Shown here one piece after another: positions 43,113 through 52,014 of a stretch of DNA of 64,000 nt; the first letter of the stretch is position 1; every line of letters starts with the position of its first letter. Source of the DNA: Rufibacter latericius (GTDB lineage Bacteria > Bacteroidota > Bacteroidia > Cytophagales > Hymenobacteraceae); contig NZ_RJJD01000003.1 of assembly GCF_003721515.1 (NCBI RefSeq), positions 372,001-436,000 of the forward strand, written 5' to 3'. The position numbers were made by a program, and so were the translations under genes. A model generated the notes under the pieces. It had not been told where the DNA came from and searched no databases. It saw only the letters and a program-made list of their open reading frames with translations.

Positions 43113-44489
43113 ATGAATTGGGTAGTAAACCCAACAGAATATGACCACCCACTAAGCTATTTCCACAAGGCTTTATCCTTTATATTATACCCGTACCCCA
43201 TTATGCTAATCGGATTGCAAGAAATGACCAGGAAGGAAAAAGGTCTGTTCGCCTTGATCCTTCTTTTTATTGTTTCCCTTTATTTTGCCCACCTAAGCGG
43301 AATCAATTCTGTGGTTACGGGTTTGCTGGTGGTTTATAGCTTTTCATTTAGTACACTTAGAGAGAAATGGGGAATCGTAAAACAAAGACCCTACATCATG
43401 GGAATGCTTTTGTTTTTCGTTGCTCTGGTCATTAGCACACTCCTCTCAGAGGATATTGGCCGGGGGCTCCATCATCTTAAAATCAGACTTCCCCTTCTTC
43501 TGTTCCCAGCAAGTATTGGCTTACTTCAATTAAAGAAAAGCTTTATTGAAAAGGTTCTGCTTTCCTTTGCCGTAATCACCACCCTGGTAGCATTGGTTTG
43601 TCTGGGAACAAGCATTCAAACATCAGGATACTTTCAACGCCCCGAATTCCTTTACAATGATGCCTTAACGGGCATCACCAGACAGCAGTCCATTTATGTG
43701 GCTTTAGCGGTTAACCTAGCCATCTATGTATTCGCAAAATCCCTCTTCTTTGACCAAACAAAGTATAAAATACTCACCTCGTTAGCCATTTTGTTTTTAT
43801 TCGCTTTCAGTTATTTGTTAGCAAGTAGAATAATGTTTGCCTTGTTACTGCTAGCTACCCTTTGCTTCAGTCTCTATTACATTCTCCGGGAGCGAAAAAT
43901 AGTAATTGGATTCGCTTTAGTGATCACTTTAGTGGTGGGGACTGGGGTTATTTACAAACTGATGCCCTCTACCTTTAACCGGTACCGGGAACTCACTTAC
44001 CAGAAATTTGAATTCGATAGCCGAGGCAAAGAAAGCCATTACAACATGGAGGTTACTCCTGACCAATGGAATGGAGCTAATTTCCGGTTGGCTGCCTGGA
44101 CCTGCGGATTGGAGGTATTCAAATCCCAGCCCATCAAAGGAGTGGATCTTGGCGACAAGGATGCCGTTCTTCTTGAAAAGTACAAAGAGAAGAACTTCTA
44201 CATAGCCATTGAAACAGACAAAAACGTGCATAGCAATTACCTGGATGTTCTGTTTAGCCTAGGGGTAATTGGCCTTATTGTATTTGTTTTGGGGTGGCTT
44301 ATTCTGCCCTTGTTGTTTGTGTTCAAGACCCAAAACGGGCTGGCTTTGCTCTTCCTGCTGACCTTTGCAGCAGCCTGGATTACTGAAGTTTACTTTGGCA
44401 AAAACTTCGGGACAATGCTGGTGGGATTCTTTATTCCTTTTGTGCTCATCCCTACACCCAATCAGGAGACCTTGGAGAAGCAGATTTAA
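43113..44489 (+). CDS. O-antigen ligase / polymerase family membrane protein
   Basis: A 458-residue polytopic protein with about eleven membrane helices. A long periplasmic loop (about residues 290-380) contains NGANFRLAAWTCGLEVFKSQPIKGVDLGD and an HSNYLDVLFSLGVIGL segment, as in WaaL/Wzy_C-type O-antigen ligases, where an Arg and a His in this loop are essential. It can join polysaccharide from undecaprenyl diphosphate to a lipid anchor or protein. It is convergent with the polysaccharide operon, ending 33 bases from gmhB, so it probably acts on that operon's product. A later in-frame ATG at 43204 is an alternative start. Confidence 0.8.
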   Translation: MNWVVNPTEYDHPLSYFHKALSFILYPYPIMLIGLQEMTRKEKGLFALILLFIVSLYFAHLSGINSVVTGLLVVYSFSFSTLREKWGIVKQRPYIMGMLLFFVALVISTLLSEDIGRGLHHLKIRLPLLLFPASIGLLQLKKSFIEKVLLSFAVITTLVALVCLGTSIQTSGYFQRPEFLYNDALTGITRQQSIYVALAVNLAIYVFAKSLFFDQTKYKILTSLAILFLFAFSYLLASRIMFALLLLATLCFSLYYILRERKIVIGFALVITLVVGTGVIYKLMPSTFNRYRELTYQKFEFDSRGKESHYNMEVTPDQWNGANFRLAAWTCGLEVFKSQPIKGVDLGDKDAVLLEKYKEKNFYIAIETDKNVHSNYLDVLFSLGVIGLIVFVLGWLILPLLFVFKTQNGLALLFLLTFAAAWITEVYFGKNFGTMLVGFFIPFVLIPTPNQETLEKQI

Positions 44490-44522
44490 GAATACTCAAA
44501 TTCTGAAGATTTACTTTCCCTT

Positions 44523-45047
44523 TTAAGCAAGCAAATTGAAGGACGCCAGTAACTCTTGCGTGTCTTTTACCCTCACATCTGCAAAGCGGCTTTCTTTGTT
44601 GGAGATAAAGACAGTTTTCAAACCCAACCCCTTGGCCGGAACCAGGTCTGTTTCTGAGTCACCCACCATCCAGGAAGCTTTCAAGTCAATGGGGTATTTT
44701 TCGGTTGCCTGTAAGAAGAGGCCGTTTTTAGGTTTTCGGCAGGGGCAATGATCCTCGTCTAAATGGGGGCAGTAAAAGAAGTGGGCGATTCTGTTACCAG
44801 TTAATTCATTTATTTTCTGGTTGATTTTCTCCAGTTCATCTCTTGTGATGATTTCTCTCCCTACACACCGCTGGTTAGTGATGACCACTATTCTGGCAAA
44901 TTTTTTCTCTGCCAGAGAGAGGAATTCAGGGATACCCGGAAGAATTTCAATCTCCTCCAGGTTGGTGACATACCCATCGTCTATTTTACGGTTTAGCACC
45001 CCGTCCCTATCCAGAAATAAGGTATCTAGTTTATTTCTGGATAGCAT
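44523..45047 (-). CDS. gmhB: D-glycero-D-manno-heptose 1,7-bisphosphate 7-phosphatase
   Basis: A 174-residue cytoplasmic HAD-superfamily phosphatase of the histidinol-phosphatase/GmhB group. FLDRDGVLN holds the nucleophile Asp, with VITNQ as motif II and GDSETDLV as motif III/IV. CPHLDEDHCPCRKP is the zinc-binding loop typical of GmhB. It removes the 7-phosphate from D-glycero-D-manno-heptose 1,7-bisphosphate. Its start lies inside the end of hddC (17-base overlap), so translation is coupled. It is the last gene of the leftward polysaccharide operon. Confidence 0.9.
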   Translation of the reverse strand: MLSRNKLDTLFLDRDGVLNRKIDDGYVTNLEEIEILPGIPEFLSLAEKKFARIVVITNQRCVGREIITRDELEKINQKINELTGNRIAHFFYCPHLDEDHCPCRKPKNGLFLQATEKYPIDLKASWMVGDSETDLVPAKGLGLKTVFISNKESRFADVRVKDTQELLASFNLLA

Positions 45048-45750
45048 CTTTCAGGAGGGTTTGGGCATATTGGTAATCCTCAGGGATTCCTATGTCAATG
45101 AAGGTGCCATCGAATGATTTCCCGTACGCCCGGAACTTAGACAGTTCTCTCTGCAGGAAATCGGTCTCAAAGGAGAATTTTTTCGGCATAGCGGAGCTTT
45201 CTACCACCTTCTTCTTCAGGTGGTAAACCCCTCCGTTAATCAGAAGGTCCTGCTTAACTCCTAACTCCTTTTCTTTAAAAGACACGATTTCGCCATCCGG
45301 AGAACAAACCACACTGCCATAGCGGTCTGATAGGGGCATTACTTTCAAGGCCATGGCTAGATCTGCGGCTCTTTCCTGGGCAAATTCAGATAAAGCTGCT
45401 AAATCAACGTCAAAGAAGGTGTCGCCATTTAAGATAAAGAAGCTTTCGTTCTGGGTTTGTTGCGCCGCCTGGAAAATAGCTCCGCCGGTCCCCAGCAACT
45501 CCGTCTCTATGCTATAAGCTATCTCAATGCCGAAGCTTTTGGACTTATCGCGGTAATACTCCTGAATCACTTCGTGTTTATGTCCGACAGCGAAAACAAC
45601 TTTCTTGATGTTGTTCTTTTTCAAGTTGTACAGGATGAAGTCCAGGAAAGGCCTTCCGGCTACCTCAGCCATGGGTTTAGGCACATCCTGGACAACTGAC
45701 CTAAGGCGGGTACCTAAGCCACCCGCTAAAACAATGGCCTCATCAGTCAT
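45031..45750 (-). CDS. hddC: D-glycero-alpha-D-manno-heptose 1-phosphate guanylyltransferase
   Basis: A 239-residue nucleotidyltransferase. VLAGGLGTRLRSVVQDVPKP at the start is the nucleotide-binding signature of sugar-phosphate nucleotidyltransferases, and FFILNGDTFFDVDL carries the metal-binding Asp. It belongs to the rmlA-like superfamily; the surrounding gmhA, gmhB and hddA genes make the heptose-1-phosphate guanylyltransferase HddC assignment likely. The product would be GDP-D-glycero-alpha-D-manno-heptose. It overlaps gmhA by 8 bases and gmhB by 17 bases. Confidence 0.85.
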   Translation of the reverse strand: MTDEAIVLAGGLGTRLRSVVQDVPKPMAEVAGRPFLDFILYNLKKNNIKKVVFAVGHKHEVIQEYYRDKSKSFGIEIAYSIETELLGTGGAIFQAAQQTQNESFFILNGDTFFDVDLAALSEFAQERAADLAMALKVMPLSDRYGSVVCSPDGEIVSFKEKELGVKQDLLINGGVYHLKKKVVESSAMPKKFSFETDFLQRELSKFRAYGKSFDGTFIDIGIPEDYQYAQTLLKDAIQK

Positions 45751-46330
45751 TCTTGTTTACGAATAACTCCTTTTCAACTATTTCGCAGATAATGTGCCCT
45801 AAAAGGATGTGGGATTCCTGGATACGGGGAGTATCATTGGAGGGAACATTCAGGAGGTAATCAACTTCCTCTCTCATGGCTCCCCCACTCTCTCCGGTTA
45901 AGGCAATTGTAAGCACCTCGTTCTTTTTGGCTTCTCTAAAGGCGTTGATGATATTTTTAGAGTTGCCTGAAGTAGAGATTCCGATTAATACGTCACCTTT
46001 TCTGCCCTTTGCTTTAATCAGTCTTGAGTAAACCTCGTCATAGGAGTAGTCATTGGCTACGGCCGTTAAGTAAGAAGTATTCACGTGAAGCGCTTCGGCA
46101 AACAAGGGTGCCCGGTCTATGTAGAACCTACCGGAAAATTCAGCGGCTAAATGCTGGGCATCTGCGGCGCTACCTCCGTTGCCACAGAAAAACACTTTTT
46201 TGTCTGCCTTGAAAGCGCTTGAAATCAAATCAGATACTTTCTCTAAAGTTTCTAATAGTTGCTGGTCTTGCAGCAGCTTCGTTTTCACGTCAATACTCTC
46301 TTGTATCTTCGAGGAGATAAAATTTAGCAT
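45743..46330 (-). CDS. gmhA: sedoheptulose 7-phosphate isomerase
   Basis: A 195-residue SIS-domain protein. FFCGNGGSAADAQHLAAEFS is the strongly conserved GmhA signature, with GISTSGNSKNIINAF as the sugar-phosphate-binding Ser cluster and ESHILLGHIICEIVE at the C-terminus bearing the conserved His. It converts sedoheptulose 7-phosphate into D-glycero-D-manno-heptose 7-phosphate, the first heptose step. The gene is one base from hddA and overlaps hddC by 8 bases. Confidence 0.92.
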   Translation of the reverse strand: MLNFISSKIQESIDVKTKLLQDQQLLETLEKVSDLISSAFKADKKVFFCGNGGSAADAQHLAAEFSGRFYIDRAPLFAEALHVNTSYLTAVANDYSYDEVYSRLIKAKGRKGDVLIGISTSGNSKNIINAFREAKKNEVLTIALTGESGGAMREEVDYLLNVPSNDTPRIQESHILLGHIICEIVEKELFVNKND

Positions 46331-46331
46331 A

Positions 46332-47366
46332 TTAAATGTATTTTGTTTTCCAAGTAATGGCGCCTTGGTTGTAGAAGTTGACTCTTTCTACCTGGCCCCC
46401 AAATTGGTTTAGTTTATTGATCAGTGGGTAGAGCGCGCTGTTTCTGACATAGAACATCATGTATCCGCCTCCGCCGGCCCCGGATATTTTCCCTCCAATA
46501 GCTCCGTTTTTAATGGCCGTTTCATAGATCTCATCCACCACCGGGTTTGAAATCTCGTCGGCCATGTTCTTTTTGGAAATCCAGCTTTCATGCAGTAGCT
46601 CTCCTATTTCGTCCAGTTTGCCCCGGAGCAGCGCCTCTTTCATGTTAAAGGCAAGGGCTTTAAGGGAATGCATGGCCTCAATAGACTTGACGGACTTGTT
46701 ATGCACGTTCTTTACCTGGGCATCAATGATTTTGGACGACAGACGAGAAGTGCCGGTATAGTACTGGATAAGCGAAAACTCAAGCTCATGGATGTACTCT
46801 TCCTTGATCCGGAGAGGGTTTACCACCACCCGGTCAGCATGAAATTCCATGAAATTGAACCCTCCAAACGTAGCGGCATATTGATCCTGCTTGCCACCAG
46901 ATAAGCCCAAGTCTTCCCGCTCTATACTATAGGCTAGATGTGCTATATCATACTCTCCTAAAGGAAGACCCAGCCATTCAGCGAAAGCCGCTACAATAGC
47001 AACCACCAAGGTAGAAGAGGAACCTAATCCAGAGCCCGGAGGGGCATCCACAAAGGTTTCTAATTGATAATAAAGAGGAGTATCAATGTTGAATTCAGAC
47101 TTGATTCGGTTATGAATTCCTTTAATTAACCTAAAATCTTCGTTTTCAATGGCAAAGTAATTCACCTCTTCAAAAACGGCGCTTTTATCTATATCAAAAC
47201 ACTTGAAAATGACCTTAGGTGTGGTAAGCGGGACTAAAGTAGCGTAGGCAAACTTATTGATGGTTGCATTTAAGATGGCTCCTCCATAGGTATCACTATA
47301 CGGGCTTACATCTGTACCACCTCCTGCTAAACCCAAGCGCAGGGGAGCTTTTGAACGGATTAACAT
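46332..47366 (-). CDS. hddA: D-glycero-alpha-D-manno-heptose 7-phosphate kinase
   Basis: A 344-residue GHMP kinase. LRLGLAGGGTDVSPYSDTYG at the N-terminus, PPGSGLGSSSTLVVAIVAAF as the phosphate-binding loop and KISGAGGGGYMMFY as the C-terminal motif define the HddA/fucokinase-like group. It phosphorylates D-glycero-alpha-D-manno-heptose 7-phosphate at C1, giving the 1,7-bisphosphate used by gmhB. Together with hddC this specifies the GDP-linked route rather than the ADP-linked LPS core route. It is translated from the same transcript as the ABC exporter genes, 44 bases after wzt. Confidence 0.9.
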   Translation of the reverse strand: MLIRSKAPLRLGLAGGGTDVSPYSDTYGGAILNATINKFAYATLVPLTTPKVIFKCFDIDKSAVFEEVNYFAIENEDFRLIKGIHNRIKSEFNIDTPLYYQLETFVDAPPGSGLGSSSTLVVAIVAAFAEWLGLPLGEYDIAHLAYSIEREDLGLSGGKQDQYAATFGGFNFMEFHADRVVVNPLRIKEEYIHELEFSLIQYYTGTSRLSSKIIDAQVKNVHNKSVKSIEAMHSLKALAFNMKEALLRGKLDEIGELLHESWISKKNMADEISNPVVDEIYETAIKNGAIGGKISGAGGGGYMMFYVRNSALYPLINKLNQFGGQVERVNFYNQGAITWKTKYI

Positions 47367-47410
47367 TAATTTTAGAAAAACAGGCTATAAATGAAGTTTA
47401 TAATATTTTA

Positions 47411-48160
47411 TTATTGATTATCATCCATATACATTTCAATCGCTTTGTCTGTATCCCCTACAAACTTCAACTCCCCATTCTTCATAAACACAGCCCTGTT
47501 ACAATACTGTCTGATAACATCCATGCTATGGCTTACCAGAATAACGGTTCTGCCTTTAATCCATGAACTCTCAAATACTTTGATGGCTTTCTCCTGGAAT
47601 TTGACATCACCTACGGCAAAAATCTCGTCCAGGAACATAATATCAGCACCAGCATTAACAGCAATTGAAAAGCCCAGCCTGGCCACCATTCCCGAGGAAA
47701 AAAACTTTATCTTAGAATCAATAAAGCCCTCTAATTCCGCGAATTCAATAATCTGATTGAAGATGGCATCTATCTCTTTAATCTTCAGTCCCAGCACAGA
47801 GCCGGAAACGTAGATATTCTCCCGGGCGGTTAATTCATGGCTCATCCCTACCCCAAGGTTCATGAGCATGGTGGTGCCCTTGATGTTCACATATCCACTG
47901 TCTGTAGGGTAAACTCCGGCCAATAGCTTAATCAAGGTGGACTTACCAGACCCGTTTCTACCCAGCAACCCGATGCATTCTCCCTGCATTATCTCCAAAG
48001 ACATGTTCTTCAGGGCGGGTACATACTTGGTCTTGGGAGGGTTGAAAATATTAAATAACCGGTGTTTCACCGTGTTATGGCTATCCTCCGAAATCTTGAA
48101 AGTCTTGCTTATATTCTTTGCTTCAATAGCAATTGACTTCTTCACAATTGTCTTCTCCAT
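47411..48160 (-). CDS. polysaccharide ABC transporter, ATP-binding protein (Wzt-like)
   Basis: A 249-residue ABC ATPase. Walker A is GRNGSGKSTLIKLL (about residues 70-83), the signature is FFSSGMVARLGFSIAV, and Walker B is ADIMFLDEIFAVGD, all typical of the polysaccharide/O-antigen/teichoic-acid exporter branch. Unlike long Wzt proteins it ends shortly after the ABC domain and has no C-terminal carbohydrate-binding domain, so export should not depend on recognising a terminal sugar residue. It lies 8 bases after the permease gene. Confidence 0.9.
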   Translation of the reverse strand: MEKTIVKKSIAIEAKNISKTFKISEDSHNTVKHRLFNIFNPPKTKYVPALKNMSLEIMQGECIGLLGRNGSGKSTLIKLLAGVYPTDSGYVNIKGTTMLMNLGVGMSHELTARENIYVSGSVLGLKIKEIDAIFNQIIEFAELEGFIDSKIKFFSSGMVARLGFSIAVNAGADIMFLDEIFAVGDVKFQEKAIKVFESSWIKGRTVILVSHSMDVIRQYCNRAVFMKNGELKFVGDTDKAIEMYMDDNQ

Positions 48161-48168
48161 GTCAATTA

Positions 48169-48966
48169 TTATAGCTTTTCAGCAGCTTTTGATCCGATTT
48201 TATTCAAGAGAATGAGACCTACAATCAGAAATACCAAAGCATACCCATAATCAAAAAGCATCAGGTTGAAATCTGGTGCTACTCCCTGCATCATTACCCG
48301 TCGGGCATTTATAATGATGCCGGCTATAGGGTTCAGGCGATCAAATGAAGGCAGGGCCTGCTTGAAACTGGCAAGCTTGTAGAAAATGGGAGAGGTAAAC
48401 AAAAGCAAGGTTGCAATTACCTGCCAAATCTGAGTCACATCCTTTGCATAAATGAATATATTGGATAGAATGAGGGAGATTCCCAATGCCAAAATGAATG
48501 CATTTAAAAACACAGGAATAATCCAGATATTCTGCACAGATAACCCTATAGATTCAGGTTCAATGAAAGTATAGAAAATCATGAACATAATAAGGTTGAA
48601 AGAGAACCCTATCACGTTGCTCATTAATGTTGAGATATAAATCTCTAACTTATTCATGTTACTATACTCGTACAGGTACTTTTTGGTATGCAGCAGACTA
48701 ATGGTACCGCTAGTACTTTCAATGAAAAAATTATAAATAATAAGGCCAATAAAGAGATAGGAGGCAAATGCAGGAATATCCTGTTTCAGGATCACCTGAA
48801 ATACCAGGTAATAAATACCAATATCTAATATGGGTTTAAGCAACGCCCAGAATAAGCCAAGCCTATTTTCATAATAACGCAACTTAAACTCGATTTTAGC
48901 CAGAAGCCAAAGCCTTTCAAATTTATTATTTTTCTTAAACCAGGTAATAGTACTTTGAGCAAACAT
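48169..48966 (-). CDS. polysaccharide ABC transporter permease (Wzm-like)
   Basis: A 265-residue inner-membrane protein of the ABC-2 family with six membrane helices. YENRLGLFWALLKPILDIGIYYLVF (about residues 32-56) is the usual motif of the first helix pair, and FYKLASFKQALPSFDRLNPIAGII matches the conserved segment before helix 5. With the ATPase encoded 8 bases downstream it would export lipid-linked polysaccharide. Its ATG shares one base with the stop codon of the upstream glycosyltransferase gene (TAATG). Confidence 0.88.
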   Translation of the reverse strand: MFAQSTITWFKKNNKFERLWLLAKIEFKLRYYENRLGLFWALLKPILDIGIYYLVFQVILKQDIPAFASYLFIGLIIYNFFIESTSGTISLLHTKKYLYEYSNMNKLEIYISTLMSNVIGFSFNLIMFMIFYTFIEPESIGLSVQNIWIIPVFLNAFILALGISLILSNIFIYAKDVTQIWQVIATLLLFTSPIFYKLASFKQALPSFDRLNPIAGIIINARRVMMQGVAPDFNLMLFDYGYALVFLIVGLILLNKIGSKAAEKL

Positions 48967-51146
48967 TATTTTTTAAAAAAGGTACTATATAATTTGTAAG
49001 CGATGGGCTTCACAAAACTATTTCTTTTGATTAAGGAGATGGCTTTTGCAGATAACTTCCCTCCAACCGGAAGCCCCTCCAAAAGATTTTGATCCTGAGA
49101 AGGATTATCCAAAACAGTTACTGACTTATTGGCCAGTGACAAATTGAAGACATCGGCGGCAAAGGCACCATAAACCTCAGGATACTTCGTTGTTATATAT
49201 TCATATAACAACAGCTTTTTATTAGCCGAAATGCTCCTGATCATAGAGCTTTTACGAACCCTATAATGGAATAAAGGCTCAGGCAATACTACTCCGTAAA
49301 GCCCTTTGTTCACCAAAGAAAGAACACTGTCATAATCTTCTAATCCTTGGAAAGGCATTTTACCGTCATTTAAGCCACCCTTCAAGAACGATTGTCTTTT
49401 GTAAACCAAGGCACTTGAGTTAACCACGTTGTGAAATAAGATGACAGGTGGCTCTGGTACAAAGGTAGGCCAAATTGCTTTAGCTCCCTCAAAATACTGC
49501 GTCCAAGCACCTACAAAGTGCACGTTGTCCTTGTTTTCAAGAACGTTGATGGCTTTGGTGTAATATTCAGGCGCTACCTTATCATCTGCATCTAGAAATG
49601 CCAAGAAAGCACCCTTAGCATAAAGGGCACCCGCGTTCCTTGCCGAAGCAAGCCCTTGGTTAGGTTTGTCTAGAACCACAAACCCAAGTTTAGTCCGATA
49701 CTTTTCTAAGATCGATTTACTTAACGGATCCGTACTGCCATCATTTACTATGATGATTTCCTTCTGGCCGTAGGTAGAGTTCAGAACCGAGGTAACCGTT
49801 TCATCCAAATAGGCGCCTAAGTTGTAATAAGGGATAACGATGGACAGTAGCCCTTCCACCTCCTCTTTGTCCGGAGTTCCCAAGGGAATGCTGCCTGAAG
49901 CACTCTTCCTGATAAAGGGGAAGGTTTGGCTCTCTCCTTTTTGGTTAAGGAGGTTTTGGAGAACAGCTAGCTTTCGCCCATAGATAGCCTTTAAACTGTA
50001 TTTCTCTTTTACCTTCTGAATAGCATTTTCCGAGATTGCTATTCTTTGTTCCTTTGATAAGGCCAAAATGGTCTTCAACTGTAGCGCAAAGGTTTCTGGA
50101 GAATAGTGATCGAAAATGAAGCCGTCTTTTCCCGGTTCAATAACTTCAAAGTGTCCCCCTTGCTTGGAGGCCAGCACTACTTTACCCAACCCCATCATTT
50201 CAAACACCACGTAAGGCAAGTTGTCATTCAGACTTGGAACGATCACTACTTTGGCGGCAGCCAGACGGCTCTTTATCTGGGAAGGGCTTATTCTATCCTC
50301 CAGCCTAAGGAGGCCTTTTTCTATATAGGTCTTGTATTTATTTCTTATCAGATCACCCATGGTCTTCCCCTCTGGATGATACACAATATCTTGGCCTCCC
50401 ACCAGGAACAAAGGCTCGTTAAAGCCATTATCCCACATCTCTTTGAAGTACATCAACAGTTTTGAGGCTCCTTTTTGGAAAGTAAGCTTCCCAAAGAAAA
50501 TGATTTCACTTGGTTGATCCCCTTCTGTTTCGGGCAGAACGACGTCTTGAATTTCATACGGGTTAGGAATGATGACAAGATTGTCGTTGGTAAGGTGAAA
50601 TCTTTCGGCCAGTTCCCTGACCATGAACTGGCTTGGAGAAATGATCAGGTTGGCTGCCTGCAAGCAGAACCTTTCCATTTCGCAAATCCAGTAATTAGGG
50701 TATTTATATTGTTGAACATGGTTATACTCCATATAAAGAAAGGATGGAGAATGCATGGTAATAACAACAGGAATATTCTTGATCCAGGGATAGTGCAGGT
50801 GCTTAAATTGGAGAAGGTAATAGGCTATACCCAAGTATTCCTGGGCTTCAATGATATCCGGCGCTCCTTCTTGTGCTATAAAGGATTGAACAATGGCGGC
50901 AAACTCATAACTGATATTAGTCACGTGCCCCAGATGTGATGAGGCCCCTGTCTGATTAGGATTAAAGCGGATTAGCCTTACTCCCTCTATTATCTCAGTA
51001 ATAGTATTCTTAACAGAGCTATCGTTCACAAATACTGAGACCTTGTGGCCATCGCTAATTAACATTTTCGCTGTATGATAGCAATATGTGCTAATTCCGC
51101 CGCCAAAGAAAGGAGGATACTCTGTGGTAAGAAGCCAGTAATTCAA
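48966..51146 (-). CDS. two-domain glycosyltransferase (GT4 + GT2)
   Basis: A 726-residue cytoplasmic protein joining two glycosyltransferase folds. Residues 1-400 are a GT-B GT4 domain with FFGGGISTYCYHTAKMLI at the start, the acceptor/donor region IIFFGKLTFQKGASKLL and the E-x7-E-like VFEMMGLGKVVLASKQGG. Residues about 435-690 are a GT-A GT2 domain with LSIVIPYYNLGAYLDETV, EIIIVNDGSTDPLS and FLAFLDADDKV (the DxD). Such fusions can add two different sugars in turn. It is the gene just before wzm/wzt, with translational coupling. Confidence 0.88.
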   Translation of the reverse strand: MNYWLLTTEYPPFFGGGISTYCYHTAKMLISDGHKVSVFVNDSSVKNTITEIIEGVRLIRFNPNQTGASSHLGHVTNISYEFAAIVQSFIAQEGAPDIIEAQEYLGIAYYLLQFKHLHYPWIKNIPVVITMHSPSFLYMEYNHVQQYKYPNYWICEMERFCLQAANLIISPSQFMVRELAERFHLTNDNLVIIPNPYEIQDVVLPETEGDQPSEIIFFGKLTFQKGASKLLMYFKEMWDNGFNEPLFLVGGQDIVYHPEGKTMGDLIRNKYKTYIEKGLLRLEDRISPSQIKSRLAAAKVVIVPSLNDNLPYVVFEMMGLGKVVLASKQGGHFEVIEPGKDGFIFDHYSPETFALQLKTILALSKEQRIAISENAIQKVKEKYSLKAIYGRKLAVLQNLLNQKGESQTFPFIRKSASGSIPLGTPDKEEVEGLLSIVIPYYNLGAYLDETVTSVLNSTYGQKEIIIVNDGSTDPLSKSILEKYRTKLGFVVLDKPNQGLASARNAGALYAKGAFLAFLDADDKVAPEYYTKAINVLENKDNVHFVGAWTQYFEGAKAIWPTFVPEPPVILFHNVVNSSALVYKRQSFLKGGLNDGKMPFQGLEDYDSVLSLVNKGLYGVVLPEPLFHYRVRKSSMIRSISANKKLLLYEYITTKYPEVYGAFAADVFNLSLANKSVTVLDNPSQDQNLLEGLPVGGKLSAKAISLIKRNSFVKPIAYKLYSTFFKK

Positions 51147-51168
51147 AATATAATATGGAATAAAATAA

Positions 51169-52014
51169 TTAGAGGAAGAGCCTCCTTTTACCTGTAATAA
51201 ACTTAATAATATGACCTAACCGCTTAAACCAGGTGGGCAGAACTTCATACTCATGGTCATAGTATTCCTGTAGAAGTTTTGCCTGATGGTTTTCTTTTAG
51301 AAAAGCATTGTAGGTTTTTTCATTATTTAAATCTTCGGCAAGGTGTTGGACTTTAATTTTAAGACTCTCCACCTCCCTGAACAACTCCTTTCTTGCCACT
51401 AAAAGCGAGTAGACTTGAGGGTTAACCTCCTGAAACTCACATTCAGACTTTTTGAGCTCCTGAACAAAATCCTCCATCTCGTTGGTTGAGCTAATAGTAG
51501 CCCCCACAAAGTCACTTTCTTCCCTCAACCAATCCCGGTCAAAAACCATCCTGCGGATGGCCTCAGAAGGATTTTCTACCCGCTGATTATTGCTCCCAGT
51601 GTAGTCAAGGTGGTTATACAAAGTTAGCTTATTACAAGCAACACCACCAAACCTTTGCTCTGTAGATATCTTTTCTAATAGATTTTGGGTTGATTTGGAA
51701 TTCCCTTCCTTTGAAGGCAAAAGGTTAATAACCGGTTTTCCATCTAACAATTTGTAATTAGGCAGAAAAAAGAAGGCAGCTAAAGTAAAGGGGGAAACAC
51801 TTTGTAGGTCTGGTAAACTCAGGTTAAAGGTTAAGGAAAATTTAAATGGTGAAGAACTAGAGCTTATATATTTATAGATACTAGAGATATCAATCAGATT
51901 ACTCTTATCAATCAACAAGGAGAAGTGAATACCTGATGGGAAAGCAGCAGAACCCTTTTTAAGGAGGTCTGTTCCTTCTTTTAAAATGAAACAAATGTCA
52001 TCCAGTAGCCTCAT
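51169..52014 (-). CDS. unknown protein with C-terminal coiled coil
   Basis: A 281-residue protein of unknown family. I chose the ATG at 52014, because it overlaps the stop of the preceding gene by four bases (ATGA) and a GAGG sequence precedes it. A longer frame to 52071 overlaps the upstream gene by about 60 bases. The central part includes segments like SLTFNLSLPDLQSVSPFTLA and NKLTLYNHLDYTG. The C-terminal third (about residues 195-250) is a heptad-like coiled coil (LKKSECEFQEV, REVESLKIKVQHLAEDLNN), followed by a basic tail (FKRLGHIIKFITGKRR). It may be a second part of the RgpF-like system upstream, but the function is unknown. Confidence 0.6.
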   Translation of the reverse strand: MRLLDDICFILKEGTDLLKKGSAAFPSGIHFSLLIDKSNLIDISSIYKYISSSSSPFKFSLTFNLSLPDLQSVSPFTLAAFFFLPNYKLLDGKPVINLLPSKEGNSKSTQNLLEKISTEQRFGGVACNKLTLYNHLDYTGSNNQRVENPSEAIRRMVFDRDWLREESDFVGATISSTNEMEDFVQELKKSECEFQEVNPQVYSLLVARKELFREVESLKIKVQHLAEDLNNEKTYNAFLKENHQAKLLQEYYDHEYEVLPTWFKRLGHIIKFITGKRRLFL

